Notes: a model not told the origin generated them from the letters alone. A DNA stretch of 64,000 nucleotides from Panicum virgatum (GCF_016808335.1 NC_053142.1:39599674-39663673); one strand, 5' to 3'; counted from the stretch's first letter, positions 46,626 to 62,598 are shown. Made by a program: numbers and translations.

Positions 46626-48602
46626 TGAGGAATGAGAGTACTCTATCCTGCTTGTAATGAGTGAATTATCAACCGTGCGGTGTGATCGTGCGCTTGGTCT
46701 TTGGATTGCAGGTACACGGGCGTCGAGTGTCGACGAAGAGTTGCAGTGGAGGAGCTCGGGCCGGGTGGCAGCTGTGGCGTCCACTCCTGGATCAAGGGCG
46801 CAAACGGCGACGGAAGGCAGGTTTCTTGGTTTGCGCCACAAAACCAAGGAGCCGGACGGCGGTTGAAGACGCCAAGTCGTGGAGGCACGGGCGTCAGTCT
46901 CGGGACTGACGGAGGCGACGGGTCTCGGGCGGCGTCTAGGGCTGTCAGAAGGCCGAGGCGGGAACGGCATCTAGGGCCACGGCGTGGAGGCGGGAATCTT
47001 CCCACGCGTGGAGTTTTGGCGGTTTTCTCAAAACCGGCCACCTATCCGGGTTTCGCGGACCACTCAAAACCGCGAACCGGATATTCATCCACACGGTGGC
47101 ATTGCGGAGAAGACTTCGAGTCGAAGAAAGAAACTCCGCCGTTGGATGAGATCGTGTACATATTTCCAGTTTTGCCCCTACGGGCGTTTTAGTGTCTAGT
47201 TTGAGTCGAGGGTATTTTGGACCCTGCATGAGCACCTTAAATACCTCTTCACCCCTCTCTTCTCTCCTTGCGCCAGCCAGAACAGAGAACAAGCCGCACC
47301 ACCTCCTCCCTGGCGCCACTCCTCTTTCTTCTCTCTGTCTCTCTACTCCATCTCTCCTCTCTAGGATTAGAGGTATGGATTCTTGAGATTTTTGTACTGA
47401 GATTGTGTGGGAAAGGAGGCCCAATCCTCCTTGTGCCCTCTGGGCGTTTGTCTTCGATTCGAGTTCATCCATCTTGTGCTTTGTTTGAACGAATTTCGAT
47501 TTTCCTTGGTCAATTCTTGTGCACGAGATGAAGAGTTGTTTCTAGATGTTTTCGTGACTCTTTGTAATGATTCAAAATCATCTAGCCTAGTGCTAAACCC
47601 TCCGGAATCACGAGTCACCACGAATCGAAGTTTTTGCGTTCTTGAGAAAACCCCAATCTTGCTTCGAATTTCGCCGACTTCTCCCAAACTATGGATTAAT
47701 TCATCGATTCCTTCCGTGGACGTATTCACAAGTCTCTTGTGATCTTGCTTACGAAATTTGGTGAGATTTGGACTTGATTTGGTCACTCGATCATCGAGTT
47801 TTCGAGAGAACACGGGCTGGAAAGCGTTTCTGGACTCTGTTTCATCTAGCACCAGATGAACCGACGCTTTGAAATTGTACGCGTCGGATCAACCGGTGTA
47901 TAGGTCTTTCTCTGAGTTAGGGTTTTCTGGTGTTCTTCAGTTACACCGGTGCTTTAGCTACCACGAGCATCGGTTTAACCGGTGCAAGGTCACCAGCTGC
48001 CCCACGTGCAAGAGTTCACTCGTTTAACCGGTGTATTGAGTTTTCACAACACTGGTTTAACCGGTGCTCTGGTTGTTTCGTTTTGCTGCTCCTCTGGACA
48101 ACTGCACCGGTGCTTTGGTTTTTCTAGCATCGGTTTAACCGGTGCACGTTAAGCACGTTTTGCAGTCCTTCTGGATAACTGCACCAGCGATGGGAAGCCT
48201 ACGGCACTGGGTACGCCCTTTTTTATCCGGTGTGTGCTAACACCGATTGAACCGACGACGTGTCAATATCCACGTCGGATCAACCGGTGCTCGTTTCTCT
48301 CTGCTGCCGGCTTTGCTCATCGGTTGAACCGACGCTGTTCAAATTGTGCGTCGGATCAACCGGTGTGTATACCGTGCGTTGATTCTTGCGCTGCTTTTCG
48401 GTGTTTGCTTCCGCGTTGGTTTCTGTTTGTTCCTAGAGCTTTCTTGCGTTGGTGTAGTTCCTCCATAGCTACTCCACGCTGTGCCTAGGACTCTACAGTT
48501 GGGGGTGAACTTTGGGACTAAGCCGGAGTTCCAGTTTGCAAGAATTTTTAATCTACTCCCATTCACCCCCCCCCCCCCCCCGGTCACCCTTTCGGTCCCT
48601 CA
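46626..48602 (+). mobile_element. Ty1/copia solo LTR related to copia A, in the WAK-B 5' flank
   Basis: 1,977 bp, starting tgaggaatgagagtactcta and ending tttcggtccctca, flanked by the perfect TSD ccttg (46621-46625 and 48603-48607). The first few hundred bases match the LTR of copia A (same tgatcgtgcgcttggtcttt and tacacgggcgtcgagtgtcg blocks); the middle differs and carries many accggt motifs (47880-48365). A run of 16 C lies near the 3' end (about 48567-48582). The WAK-A flank is uninterrupted at the matching position near 9200. Confidence 0.9.
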
Positions 48603-49800
48603 CCTTGTTGAATTAGTTACTTACTCAAGGAAATATATGCCTACAAAAAGTTTGGTTTTGCACAACAATCATGGTTTAAAGCTGGGTTAGTACCTGCGGA
48701 AGATACAAGTGTTCATCTAATAATTTCTTTGGCATCTGAAAAATCTAACATCAACCTTCATGTGCAGATAAATGAAGTAATGAACTAAAGGGAAGAGCAC
48801 TGATAAACTAAACAAACTTAGTTGAAGCGGCTTGAAAAAGAGCAAGGGAGTTCGTTCAGCTTTCATCGAATAGTATATGTACCTTAGCTTTGCGGAGAGG
48901 TTATTATGAGTCTTATCTTCCCCGGAACGCCGAGCCACCGAGAGAACTGATCAACTGAATCTCTGGAGATTGCTTCAGTTATTTATTCTAACAAAAGCAG
49001 ACACCCCTATATGTGCGTTGGAGACTTGGGAGTATATAGGAAGACCACACCCGCATTACTGTAAGGGTCGTCGGGAGCGAGTCAAGACACAGCAGCAGAG
49101 ACGGAGTCTTGCCGTTAAGTCTTGAGACTTTGTCGTTGGCAAGGGTCTGCTGTCTGCAATTATTCCCTCTTGTACTCACATCAGCGAGAGCAAACCACCA
49201 GATAGCAACATAGCTGACTTTTCAAACTAATTAATCTTTGTGGTGGATAAAAATGCTGTGAAGGATAGCTAATAATGCAAAATCTTAGCCTCTCATTTCT
49301 CACATAATAAAGGAATGACATAGTTTAGCCTCTCACTCTGTGATGACCAAAAATAAACACAAGCCAGCAGAGCTTCTCATTTTTTTTAGGGCGCCAGCAC
49401 CCAGCAGACTCATTTTGTGTTTCTCTTTGGTTCTCTCCTTCATACATACTTTCTCCAGTCATAACTCATAGGAGTAGACCATAGATACAGGGTAAAAAAA
49501 TCGATTTTTGAACTGTATACTCTTTTTGAATAACACTTTGCTGTGGCAAGTTATGGAAAAGGGTCATTGATTCGTATCACACCTCACTGGAAGGTGTGTT
49601 TCCTAAAACAAATCACTGGAAAAGGTGCACGTCTGACGAATGAAACGACAATGTTGGAAAGATTTTTTTCCCCGCCTCTGACAGCGCCCGCTGTATCTTG
49701 TGAATTGAAACAGTTGCCAAATTGGTGAATTACGAGCGCTGGTCCTCTCTCACGGAACAACGAAACCTCCTTGTACAATGAACTGCACCGGGTCAGTCAG
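48603..49800 (-). promoter_or_regulatory. Distal 5' flank of WAK-B (paralogous flank copy B)
   Basis: No gene is seen. Continues the WAK flank beyond the solo LTR and matches 9200-9900 (flank A) and 1-480 (flank L), including gtcgtcgggagcgagtcaag and gggcgccagcacc. Confidence 0.6.
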
Positions 49801-50832
49801 CTGCGGGATAATATTAAGGACTTGACTACCCAGAGAGGGCTCTCCTTCTATCCTAACGCGAGACCCCCTCCCACATAAGATTCCGCGTGGGTCCCACCTC
49901 GCCTGGTCTTATCCCAGCAGGTCTTCTTCTAACTCCCGTTCGCCCTCCCTCTCTCAGCCTCCGCCTCCATCTGCCCCCACCGTCCCTCCCCCTGCGGCCA
50001 ACCTCCCCTTCGCCGGCGTCGCCTCAGACTCCGGCGAGGGCCTCCACTCCAACCCCTCCCCTCGCCCTCCCCCTCCCTTCCCTCCCATCCGCCTCCATCT
50101 GCCCCCGCGGCCGACCTCCCCCTCGCCGGCGCCGCCGCCGGCGAGGACCGCCGCTCGAACCCCTCCCCTCCGCTTCCTTTCTGTCCGCCTCCACCGCTCG
50201 CCACCGCCGCCGACCCTGCCCACCGGTTGTCCACCACCACCCGGCCACAACCCGCCTCCTCCGCCGGGCCGGCCGCCGCCCACGGCCATCCCTCTAAAGC
50301 CGCCGGCCATGGAAGCTCCCCCAACCCGAACCCCCAAACCCTAACCCGAACCCTAACCCCGCCGGCCTCCGCCGCCACCCCGGCTGGCAGCGACCCCGCC
50401 GCCGACCGCCCCGCCCACAACCCGCCAGAGGAGTTGGTATCCTCGCCGGAGTTGGAGAAGAAGAGAAGAAAGTAGCAAATCGAGGAAGTTACTTTCTGCT
50501 AGGTGTTTAAGAAGGTAATAAAAGGGCTCTCGAGATATGCTTAAATGGAAAGGGCTCTCCGTTTAGCTTCTCCGTAATATAAATTCAACCTCTCATTTTG
50601 TGATAATCTAAACTCGCTAACATACGCACACATTAACCCTCTATATATAAACAGATACATCACTTTTGAGAAATTGGATCGGCGCCTCTGAATGCCTGTC
50701 CCAGCATAATCCGTCACCACACGCGCTTGGGTATTGAGGGCACATTACCTACCATTATAGACCGACGTGAATAAATTTAGAAAAAATATACGTGCGCACG
50801 TGCTTAGTGAAGGATTCAAACCAGAATAGGTA
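49801..50832. other. GC-rich proline-rich segment and spacer; no confident gene
   Basis: 49887-50475 is GC-rich and open in several frames. The plus-strand frame 49887-50297 is a proline/serine/threonine-rich low-complexity translation; the minus frames are glycine-rich. A telo-box-like aaccctaacccgaaccctaac lies at 50337-50357, a motif often found in 5' regions of plant genes. It may be a captured gene 5' end, but no terminal repeats or domain are recognised. 50480-50832 is AT-rich spacer. Confidence 0.35.
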
Positions 50833-51067
50833 CTTCCTCCATTTCAAATTGTAGGTCGTTTGACTTTTTTAACCCCAAGTTTGACCACTCGTCTTATTCA
50901 AAAATTTGTGCAAAATATCACTTTTTTCATTGTGGGATGCTTTAGCAATACAAGATCTTCGAGAATGACTTAAATTTGGCAATGTTTGCACAATTTTTTT
51001 GAATAAAACGAGTGGTCAAACTTAGGGTAAAAAAAGTCAAACAAACTACAATTTGGAACGGAGGTAG
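50833..51067. mobile_element. Stowaway-type MITE
   Basis: 235 bp flanked by TA (50831-50832, 51068-51069), with long terminal inverted repeats: ctt/ctacctcc.tt.caaattgtag at both ends, continuing inward through ttgactttttt and aagtttgaccactcgt. TA target and ctncctcc termini are typical of Tc1/mariner-derived Stowaway elements. Confidence 0.92.
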
Positions 51068-51259
51068 TAGATTCTATCACAACAACCTTCTTTCATACTT
51101 TATACTTACAAGTTTTCTTATGTTCAAAGCCGAATTTTTCCTTAATCTAAAATACAAGATTCTCTTTAGAACCAGATTCCGAGCACAGATATTCTATTTC
51201 ACTATGTATGAGTTTTAAAGAAAGAACTCACGATTCGAACTAACGCCGGATTCTTGCTT

Positions 51260-52550
51260 CACTGTAAAAAAAATGATTTGTAAGAACGTTTTTTTTCGGG
51301 GGCGGATCAACGGTAGCCTGCTCCTACAAAGAGAGCGGGGCTACTGCAGCAGTTGATCCGTTCCTGAAAATGCATTTCTAGAGACGGGTGATGGCGTCAC
51401 CTGTTTCTAAAAATTACCACCATTTTTAGGGGTGGGTGATGGCGTCACCCTCCCCCAAAAAATGCATTTTTAGACGCCGAGCTAGCTCGGCTCGGCTCGG
51501 CTTAGCTCGGTCTGGCTCGTTAGCCAAACGAGCCGGCTCGGCTTGACTCGTTAACAAAATCAGCAAAAGTAGCTGCTCGGCTCGGATCGTTAATAGCTCA
51601 AGCCAGCTCATTAGGCTCGCGAACCACATGTAAATTTGGTGTTACAACCACAATATATGTGAAATATAAAAAGTATAGCAATCATAAAGTTCTGAACTTG
51701 CAAAATTCAAATTTATTCATAAACCATAACGATCAATAGTTTATTGATTACATTAGCTCGGCATAGCCCCATAAGTACTGTACAGCAGCATGCATGCATA
51801 TCTTGAAATAGACTAAAGGATCTTGTTCCTTTGACCTCAGTTCTATTGCAACTTGCAAAAGGACTCCATATCCATCTGCCATCTCTCATCTGAAAATTGA
51901 AGGCACATGCTAAGACAGCCAGAGCAAATATTGAATTAATTTTATAAAGAAATGTATTAATCCAATCCAAGTGAAGATAGAATGAATAGATATCTTACTA
52001 GTTTCTTTCTGCCACACTTTGCGGAAATTCTAGCCACTCGAGATGAACAGCATCCCTATCATCTATTTCCTGAAAAGACAAACACAATTTTTATGAAATA
52101 AAGATTTGAAAAGAAGACAGCTACAGGTATAGAAAATGATGCGAGAATTCATACCTAAAATATTGGAGGATTCATGTCATTGCAGCACCTTTAATCCAGC
52201 TTGAAGAAGATACTAATGCTTGGACCATCTCTAGATGCAAAGAACTACGATAATCATCGAGAATTCTACATCTAGTGCACTAAAGCTCGGTTAGCTTGTG
52301 AGCAGCTCGCGAAGTGGCTCGAGCCAGCTCGTTAACGAAACGAGTAAAAGTAGTTGTCCAGTTTGTTAAAAAAACTCCATCAAGCCGAGCCAGCTTACGA
52401 GTTTCTAGCTTGGCATCCAGCCCTAGTCGGACCCTCACCCGTTCCTATAAATCAATTTGTAGGAATAGAACGTTACACATCCATATAAATTGATTTTTAG
52501 CTGTAAAAATTAGGAGTGGGTACGTCCACTCTCAATTTTTTTTAGTAGTG
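51260..52550. mobile_element. Non-autonomous CACTA element
   Basis: 1,291 bp with CACTA-type ends (cactgtaaaaaaaatg and its counterpart aattttttttagtagtg), flanked by a 3-bp TSD ctt (51257-51259, 52551-52553). Subterminal copies of aaaatgcattt.tag and aaatcaattt.ta occur. A gctcggctcgg-rich stretch lies at 51478-51620. No transposase is encoded. Confidence 0.85.
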
Positions 52551-52553
52551 CTT

Positions 52554-53020
52554 GTACAAAATAATCTATTTTGCTGTCAAGATATTTGGCCCTCAGAATC
52601 CACGGGAGAAGTTGCAACCTTGAAATGTCAACATCGGAATCTTCTTCGATCGTCTGAGAGTGACAGCACTTCTGGAACTTGGAAACAGTCGCAGCTCCAC
52701 GCAATGATGCAAGGCGACAGCGTAACGTGCGTTGAATTTTCGTCGCCTCTCTCGTGGAATGACGGAAGTTTCCTTGTATATATGGTCGTTCAGTAGGCTA
52801 GTGGTGGAGCGCCTCGGGTTCCCGGCAGCCCGGCTGTTCAGGTCTCCACCCCCGAGCACGAACAGGTGTCCACCACTGGCCAAGTGGCCAGCGCCTCATG
52901 TATGCATGCCCGAATCAGTCCACGGTGAGCTCCTGCACGGCAGCGGTCGGCAGAAATGTCCAAAAAACAGTGCCCCATCACGGTACGCTCTGCCCCGGTG
53001 ACCACTGACTTTACTAGAGT
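52554..53020. other. Spacer; no gene seen
   Basis: Only short overlapping frames without recognised domains. A stretch near 52735-52790 (gtcgcctctctcgtggaatga) faintly recalls the WAK 5' flank but is too weak to call. Confidence 0.4.
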
Positions 53021-53254
53021 TAGGGTGGTAAAAACCCATTAAATTTGATCTAGAAAATTTAAGAGTCAAGTTGGGCTGTGAAATGACTACTAGAACTATG
53101 CTTTGCCACCAGGGTCCGCCGACCCGACAATTTCTGAAAAATCAATAGAAAGTTACTGTATCTATCATTATGACCCCATCCTCTTATGCACAAGACCCCG
53201 GTGATCCCGTGGTCTGGCTTCGCTAACTAGAATCATGACCCATTACCATCTCTA
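53021..53254. mobile_element. hAT-type MITE, diverged relative of 29011-29168
   Basis: Ends tagggtggtaaaa and ttaccatctcta, and inner blocks ctagaaaatttaag and gttgggctgtgaa, match the element at 29011. The flanks actagagt / actagtgc agree only in the first five bases, so the 8-bp TSD is degenerate. About 75 bp longer than its relative. Confidence 0.65.
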
Positions 53255-54768
53255 ACTAGTGCTCAGTCTAGACTAGCAAATAGCAGCATACTGGAGTGGA
53301 TTCGCATGGGCCGGCCCGCATCTAGCAACCTGCCAGTGCCATGATGTCTGATGATTTGGGCCCTTTCCTTTCCAGGCCAGAAGGCCCATATCATCTAACG
53401 AACGCCACGACGTGTACCTCACCGGCAAATCTTCCGCCGGGCAACGGCGCCGCAGCCGCAGTCCAAACTGACCGACCGTTCGACGGCGGCTTCGCTGCAG
53501 GCCGGGTCGTCCCATGGTACTCCAGAGAGTGAGGAGCAGCCCCAGAGGCCGCCAGAGCTCCCTCCTTCCCAACGCCATGAATGCCGGCGTCACCCACTCC
53601 AATGCAATGAGGCCGCGCCGCGGCGGCGGCGGAGAGACCCATATCCTGTACGGGCTCGCGGCAGCCGCCCATGCACGCTCGGAAGGCCGGCCAACTTCGA
53701 TCCGTTGCCAACTTCGAGGCGGAGTTCGTTATTTCATTCCCCTTCCTCCTTCCATTATTGGAGAGATAGAGAGGCGGGACGGAGAAGAGGGCCAGATTCT
53801 TGTCTGTATTTTGTACTTGGACGAATCCTTTGCCCGTACTTCCATTCCATCCCTGATCTCTCCCCCAAGCAAAAGTGAAAGCCAACAGATAAAAAGGCTA
53901 GCGAAAGGGCTGCGCTTCGCTTGCCCGGGAGGACGAAAGGACTACTGGAGTACTGGACTGGACGATCATGTACCACTCTACTGCATCCATTACCTTTTCT
54001 GAACAATTGTACACAAATAACTCCGAAGACGCGCGATAGAAGCAGCCTTGCCCTTTGCGTGGTCAACACACGCCGGCTACTCCTAAACCCGCGTCATGTT
54101 GCTGACCCTAATGGCTTTTGTTAGTTGGGTACACTTCGCCATCGCAGCAAGTGTTGCCTTCCTTGCTTGATGAGTTGATGATGACACCGGCCTGCTACAT
54201 GTGTCCCCATTTCCGACCTTTAGTTCGTCACATGTACACCCATTAGTGGTCTACTACTAGTGGATGTCTTCTGCTGGTGCGGTGATGAACACGGTTCAGT
54301 TCTCTCCTCTTCAAAGCCTACCAATAATGGAACAGAACACACTCCGACGTACAGCTGCTCTGAAATGACGCCGTCATGCAAGAGGAGCTGCCCGCGCACA
54401 CAACGAACGATGCTTGCGACGGGAGGGATCCCCAATCCCCATCCCCATGGTTGTTGAGAACCACTCGCAACTTGCCATGGCTGCAAGCCTACCTGCGACC
54501 TAGACCTACGTGTGCACATGCCGTGGATGGAGTACCTTCAGAAACAGAGCAAAAACGACGCTCTGTTCCCAAGCTTTTATCCAAACCTCTCTCTCTCTTC
54601 TTAGATCAGACATGGCTCATCAGGTCATCAGCAGTGAAGCTTTCCAGCTCACCCTAGCGACCTGCGTACCGCAGCATAGCACGGACCTTGAGGCCAAACT
54701 GTCAGCATTTAACGATGCTCGGACACGGCACGACGACCGCACAAGCCCCGGCCCCCGATGGAGTGTAG
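53255..54768. other. Spacer upstream of the SAUR gene; no gene supported
   Basis: Overlapping open frames on both strands (for example 53391-53885 minus and 53514-54002 plus) show no recognised domain. Confidence 0.4.
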
Positions 54769-54776
54769 TATATATA
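54769..54776 (+). promoter_or_regulatory. TATA box of the SAUR gene
   Basis: tatataaa about 70 bases before the chosen start codon. It lies inside the upstream extension of the open frame and shows that the first in-frame ATG at 54758 cannot be the translation start. Confidence 0.7.
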
Positions 54777-54841
54777 AAGCCCCCGCCAAGTACATGGCCA
54801 GATGCACACGCTTGGATAATTTGGATTGGATGCACACAGGC

Positions 54842-55234
54842 ATGAAGGGGGCCGGGTCATCGTCCAGGAGGAGGAGGTTCCTCAACCCCAGGGCCTTCGT
54901 CCACGCGTGGAGGAAGCTCGCCGCCGCCCAGGCGGCGGCGGCGGCGGCCGGCGAGTGGTCCCACCTCGACGGTGGCGGCGAGGAGGCCATCCCGAGGGAC
55001 GTGCCGAGGGGCCACACGGTGGTGTACGTCGGGGAGGAGCTGCGGCGGCACGTCGTGAGGGTGTCCTCCCTGGACCACCCGCTGTTCCGGGAGCTGCTGG
55101 ACCGGGCGCGGGACGAGTACGGCTTCGCCGCCGCGGACGCCAGGCTCTGCATCCCCTGCCACGAGGACGTCTTCCTCGCCGTCCTCTGCCACGTCGACGC
55201 CGACCGGGAGTCCAGGATGGCATTGTGCACCTAG
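54842..55234 (+). CDS. SAUR: SAUR-type auxin-induced small protein
   Basis: Single-exon gene of 130 residues, usual for SAUR proteins. They typically act in auxin-promoted cell expansion, often by inhibiting PP2C.D phosphatases at the plasma membrane (family knowledge, not shown here). The basic N-terminal part (SSSRRRRFLNPRAFVHAWRK) and alanine run are followed by the SAUR domain: PRGHTVVYVGEELRRHVV, then HPLFRELLDRARDEYGF, then LCIPCHEDVFLAVLCHV. The frame is open from 54758, but a TATA box at 54769-54776 lies within that extension, so I start at the ATG of MKGAGSS; 54830 is possible. Intronless, GC-rich, and converging with the ADK gene about 1 kb downstream. No classic TGTCTC auxin element was noticed. 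Confidence 0.88.
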   Translation: MKGAGSSSRRRRFLNPRAFVHAWRKLAAAQAAAAAAGEWSHLDGGGEEAIPRDVPRGHTVVYVGEELRRHVVRVSSLDHPLFRELLDRARDEYGFAAADARLCIPCHEDVFLAVLCHVDADRESRMALCT

Positions 55235-55623
55235 CCGACCGGCCACCACGGTGTCGGGCGCCGGCAGGTTACGGCGTGGCGGCGTAGCTGAAGCGAACGC
55301 CTGAACCTGCTCTGCATTCCCCGCCTGTTCCTGCGATTTCTCTGTTCGGACCTGTCCAAGAAATGTTGCTCCAAGCATTGTTTGCATGCTGTCAGTTTGT
55401 ATAGGGTGTAGGTGTAGGGCATGTTAGCAGTTACTAGTTGGGATGTTCCAGATTCTGTGTTCGATTCTACAAGGATGCACCACAAGTGCTTTATTTGAAC
55501 ATTTTTTGGCTGCAACCGGGACATAGAGTCAAGTGTAGACTGTAGAAGGGGTACAGAGGTCTTTCGCACGGTGGTGAACGTTCGCACAGATGTTAAGGGT
55601 GTAGCCGTGTAGGGCTGTAATCT

Positions 55624-55911
55624 TTTTTTTTTTAGAATAAGAAAAAGTTCCAGCCTTGATCACTCACATGAGAGTGACTACAGCCAACAAAGAGCAAGTG
55701 CAGCACGCAGGCCGCCAGAGCTTAAGCTCAGCACACAAAAACAAACAGACCCTGGTTTGCCCCAAACAACAGCAAGGAAAATTATAACTCTATCCTGCGT
55801 TTGAAGTTCCAGCCATTTTTGTTGAAAACCTCCAGTATCACTCCTAGGCGTTGACAGTTACTCTTGATTTGGTTCATCTCTTCCTCTTTAGATAGCTGCG
55901 ACCTTGCCCAA
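55624..55911 (-). mobile_element. Poly(A) retroposon with 14-bp TSD
   Basis: 288 bp bounded by exact copies of tagggctgtaatct (55610-55623 and 55912-55925). The poly-T run at the left end is the poly(A) tail of a minus-strand insertion. On the minus strand a short frame (NQIKSNCQRLGVILEVF ...) ends at about 55782, followed by an untranslated tail ending aagttccagcc-type. No pol III boxes are seen, so a 5'-truncated LINE or a retroposed mRNA end is more likely than a SINE. Confidence 0.85.
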
Positions 55912-55925
55912 TAGGGCTGTAATCT

Positions 55926-56289
55926 ATATCGGCGAATTTTTTTTTCTGAGGTTCCATAATCTGTACTCAATTCAAGGAAGCGTCAGGGGAGGGGACCCTT
56001 TGATCATTTCTGTGCAAGTGCAAACCATGCGTTCGCGCAGCAATTCAGCCAGCAGTTGCTCAGTTCTCACAAGAATTGAGGCACGCACGAAGGAAGTACT
56101 GACAGATGATGTATTAATCCGCATTTGGCCTGTCGATTGCAAAAGGTGACACCAGAAATGTGCCGCAAATTATACATTGATATGGATAGTGAGGCCAGAT
56201 CTGCTGAGATGGAGAATTATACAGAGGAACTAAGGGCCATAAAACTGTGGGGGACCAAGGGTACTCCTCGCAGTTGCGGTATGCTGGCT
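55926..56289. other. 3' flank of ADK; no gene seen
   Basis: Sequence between the retroposon and the ADK stop codon, probably holding the ADK 3' UTR. No separate gene. Confidence 0.5.
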
Positions 56290-60685
<4,396 letters not shown>

Positions 60686-60770
60686 TTGTTGTAGGCGATA
60701 ATAAACGAGGTAAGGCCCCATCAAATATTGTTGTAGGCGATAATAAATGAGGTAAGGCCCCCATCAAATA
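60686..60770. repeat. 42-bp direct tandem duplication
   Basis: ttgttgtaggcgataataaa.gaggtaaggcccc.atcaaata occurs twice head to tail (60686-60727, 60728-60770), with one substitution and one extra c. Confidence 0.92.
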
Positions 60771-61920
60771 TTAGAAGTCAACGCGTGTAACTGACTACAA
60801 TTAAATAATTATATAATATGAAATAACTTTTTCTTTATTATTGGAACAATTCTTTTAGTTTTCAAAATTTTGTTTCACATTAAAAAATGTTTCAAAAAAT
60901 TCATCCATGTGTGATTTTGTTTTGAAGATTTCATTGCAAACACAGTGCTACAATCAGATTTTAATTTTTTATATAGAATTTTAAAAAATATGATTGTGTG
61001 ACACATTGTTGCTAGTCACATGTGTGACTCATAGTTCAAAAAAGAACAGGCACGCACAATGACACACTCGCCTCCCCCACAAACTCACATCTGCCTGCTT
61101 CATCAGTAAAGTGGCAGTGCAAATTTGGTTGAGCGATCCTCTTTTTTTCGTTTGCCGGCTATATTTTTAACCAAGAGTTGGGTTCAACAATACCACCACT
61201 CGATCTGACTAATAACAAGCTAGTGGAGCGGTGGTGGTTGGAACCAACCAACCCTCATTCGCGGGCTCATCCACGAGCCATACATACACGACGCACATCC
61301 GAGCCCCAAGTCAAACGGGTGCTTCCCTCCTCACCTACCTACCTCGCTCTCTCTCACTCGCCAGACGGACACGCACCAGCTGATTCCGTCAGCGTCAGGT
61401 CGTCGCTAGCTAGCTAGCCTCTCCTGTGGCCTCTCCAGGCAGGGGCTTTGTTTGGTAGACAACAGCGACGACGTCCCTTCTCCTTTCTCTTTATCAACTC
61501 GTGCTCCCGCATGAGCTAGATAGAGATATCTAATAATTATCTATCTCACACTCTCTTTAACTAATTAAATATTTTAATCAAGTACTGCAAAAATACATAT
61601 TTATCATAATGTAATTGTAATAAATGTGATAGGTTTAATTACTAATAATTTTTTCTCACTTCACATCACACCTCCATATATGTCTGATATGTGTTTAATT
61701 GAACACTTTATTTTTATCTCTTCTCTTATACATGAATATATAGTGACAAACACATTATGGTTAGTATGTTTATATAAATAATAACATAAATAATATATTA
61801 ATAATCATAGGAATAGTAATTTAGAATTTTGTATTGATGCGCTTTAAGATTTTATTATAATATCATAATTTTGATTCAGATTTGGGGTTCATTTTAACTT
61901 TTTATTATGTTATTATTGGA
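60771..61920. other. AT-rich spacer; no gene supported
   Basis: 61300-61440 is CT-rich with gctagctagctagc, resembling a plant 5' leader, but no coding exon follows. The remainder is AT-rich. Confidence 0.4.
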
Positions 61921-62099
61921 TAATATATATAAAAATTTAGGGGGTTATTTGATATTATTTTATAATGACATAAGTGGGTAATTTACATGAAGATTAGGGG
62001 GTTACTTTAGATTAGTTCTTTATAATGGCAGAGGTGGGTAATTTAGATACATGTTTAGGGGATTACTTTAGTATATTTTCATAATGGCAAAGGTGGGTA
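61921..62099. repeat. Three diverged tandem units of about 60 bp
   Basis: Each unit ends with ataatg.ca.aggtgggtaattta, at 61974, 62034 and 62093, and carries tta.gggg.ttact/attt. Confidence 0.85.
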
Positions 62100-62211
62100 A
62101 TTTATTAAAAAATAACAGATCCAATGGCTATTATGATTAGAGTTGCTGAATTGATGGCCGGATGTTTCTGATTTTTGTGAGAATTTGTAGGATTTCACTA
62201 TTTTTTGAGAC

Positions 62212-62585
62212 TGTCCACCTAGGATCATAGGTGGCTTCACCTGAAGGCTTCAAAAGGAGCCTCCAATTAGTAATAGTAAGATAGTTTTGCTTAATAAAGA
62301 TACATGAGCGAGGGAAGATGTAACTGTACCTTTCAGATCTCTCATCATCATCCTATCTGTTATGAAGAAATTAGAATTAGTGATCAATTTCTGTAATAGT
62401 TAATTAGGCGATTACCTTTCATTAAAGGGCCATCACGAAAGAGCCCATCCTTGAAAGGACCAACCCACGAAGGAGCCATCCCAAAGGGGCATACCGAAGG
62501 GGCATGTCCTTTCGGCCTCCTTTGGTCTTGTATATAAATTGTAAATCCCATCAATGGAAACAATCATTCACTTTAACTTCTAACA
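62212..62585 (+). repeat. 5' LTR of a Ty1/copia element (Ale/Retrofit-like)
   Basis: Ends ttctaaca directly before a primer-binding sequence and contains a TATA box tgtatataaatt near 62529-62540 about 50 bases before the end, as in short LTRs of this group. The left boundary (tgtccacctagg) is the first plausible TG and is uncertain. The partner LTR would lie right of the window. Confidence 0.55.
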
Positions 62586-62598
62586 CGTTATCAGCACG
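62586..62598 (+). other. Primer-binding site cgttatcagcacg
   Basis: This sequence just after taaca is the one commonly seen in Hopscotch/Retrofit-type copia elements (internal initiator-tRNA priming). Confidence 0.6.

Noticed and set aside
50337..50357. Interstitial telomere repeat
   Set aside because: Only two or three imperfect ccctaa units; better described as a telo-box-like motif.
53391..54002. Overlapping 160-codon frames upstream of SAUR as a gene
   Set aside because: No domain, both strands open, and no supporting splice or promoter signal.
54758..54841. Upstream in-frame ATG (MECSIYK) as the SAUR start
   Set aside because: A TATA box lies at 54769-54776 inside this extension, so it is probably untranscribed.
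54826..55387. Alternative-frame proteins over the SAUR gene (153 and 176 codons)
   Set aside because: Low-complexity shadows; only the 54842-55234 frame carries SAUR motifs.
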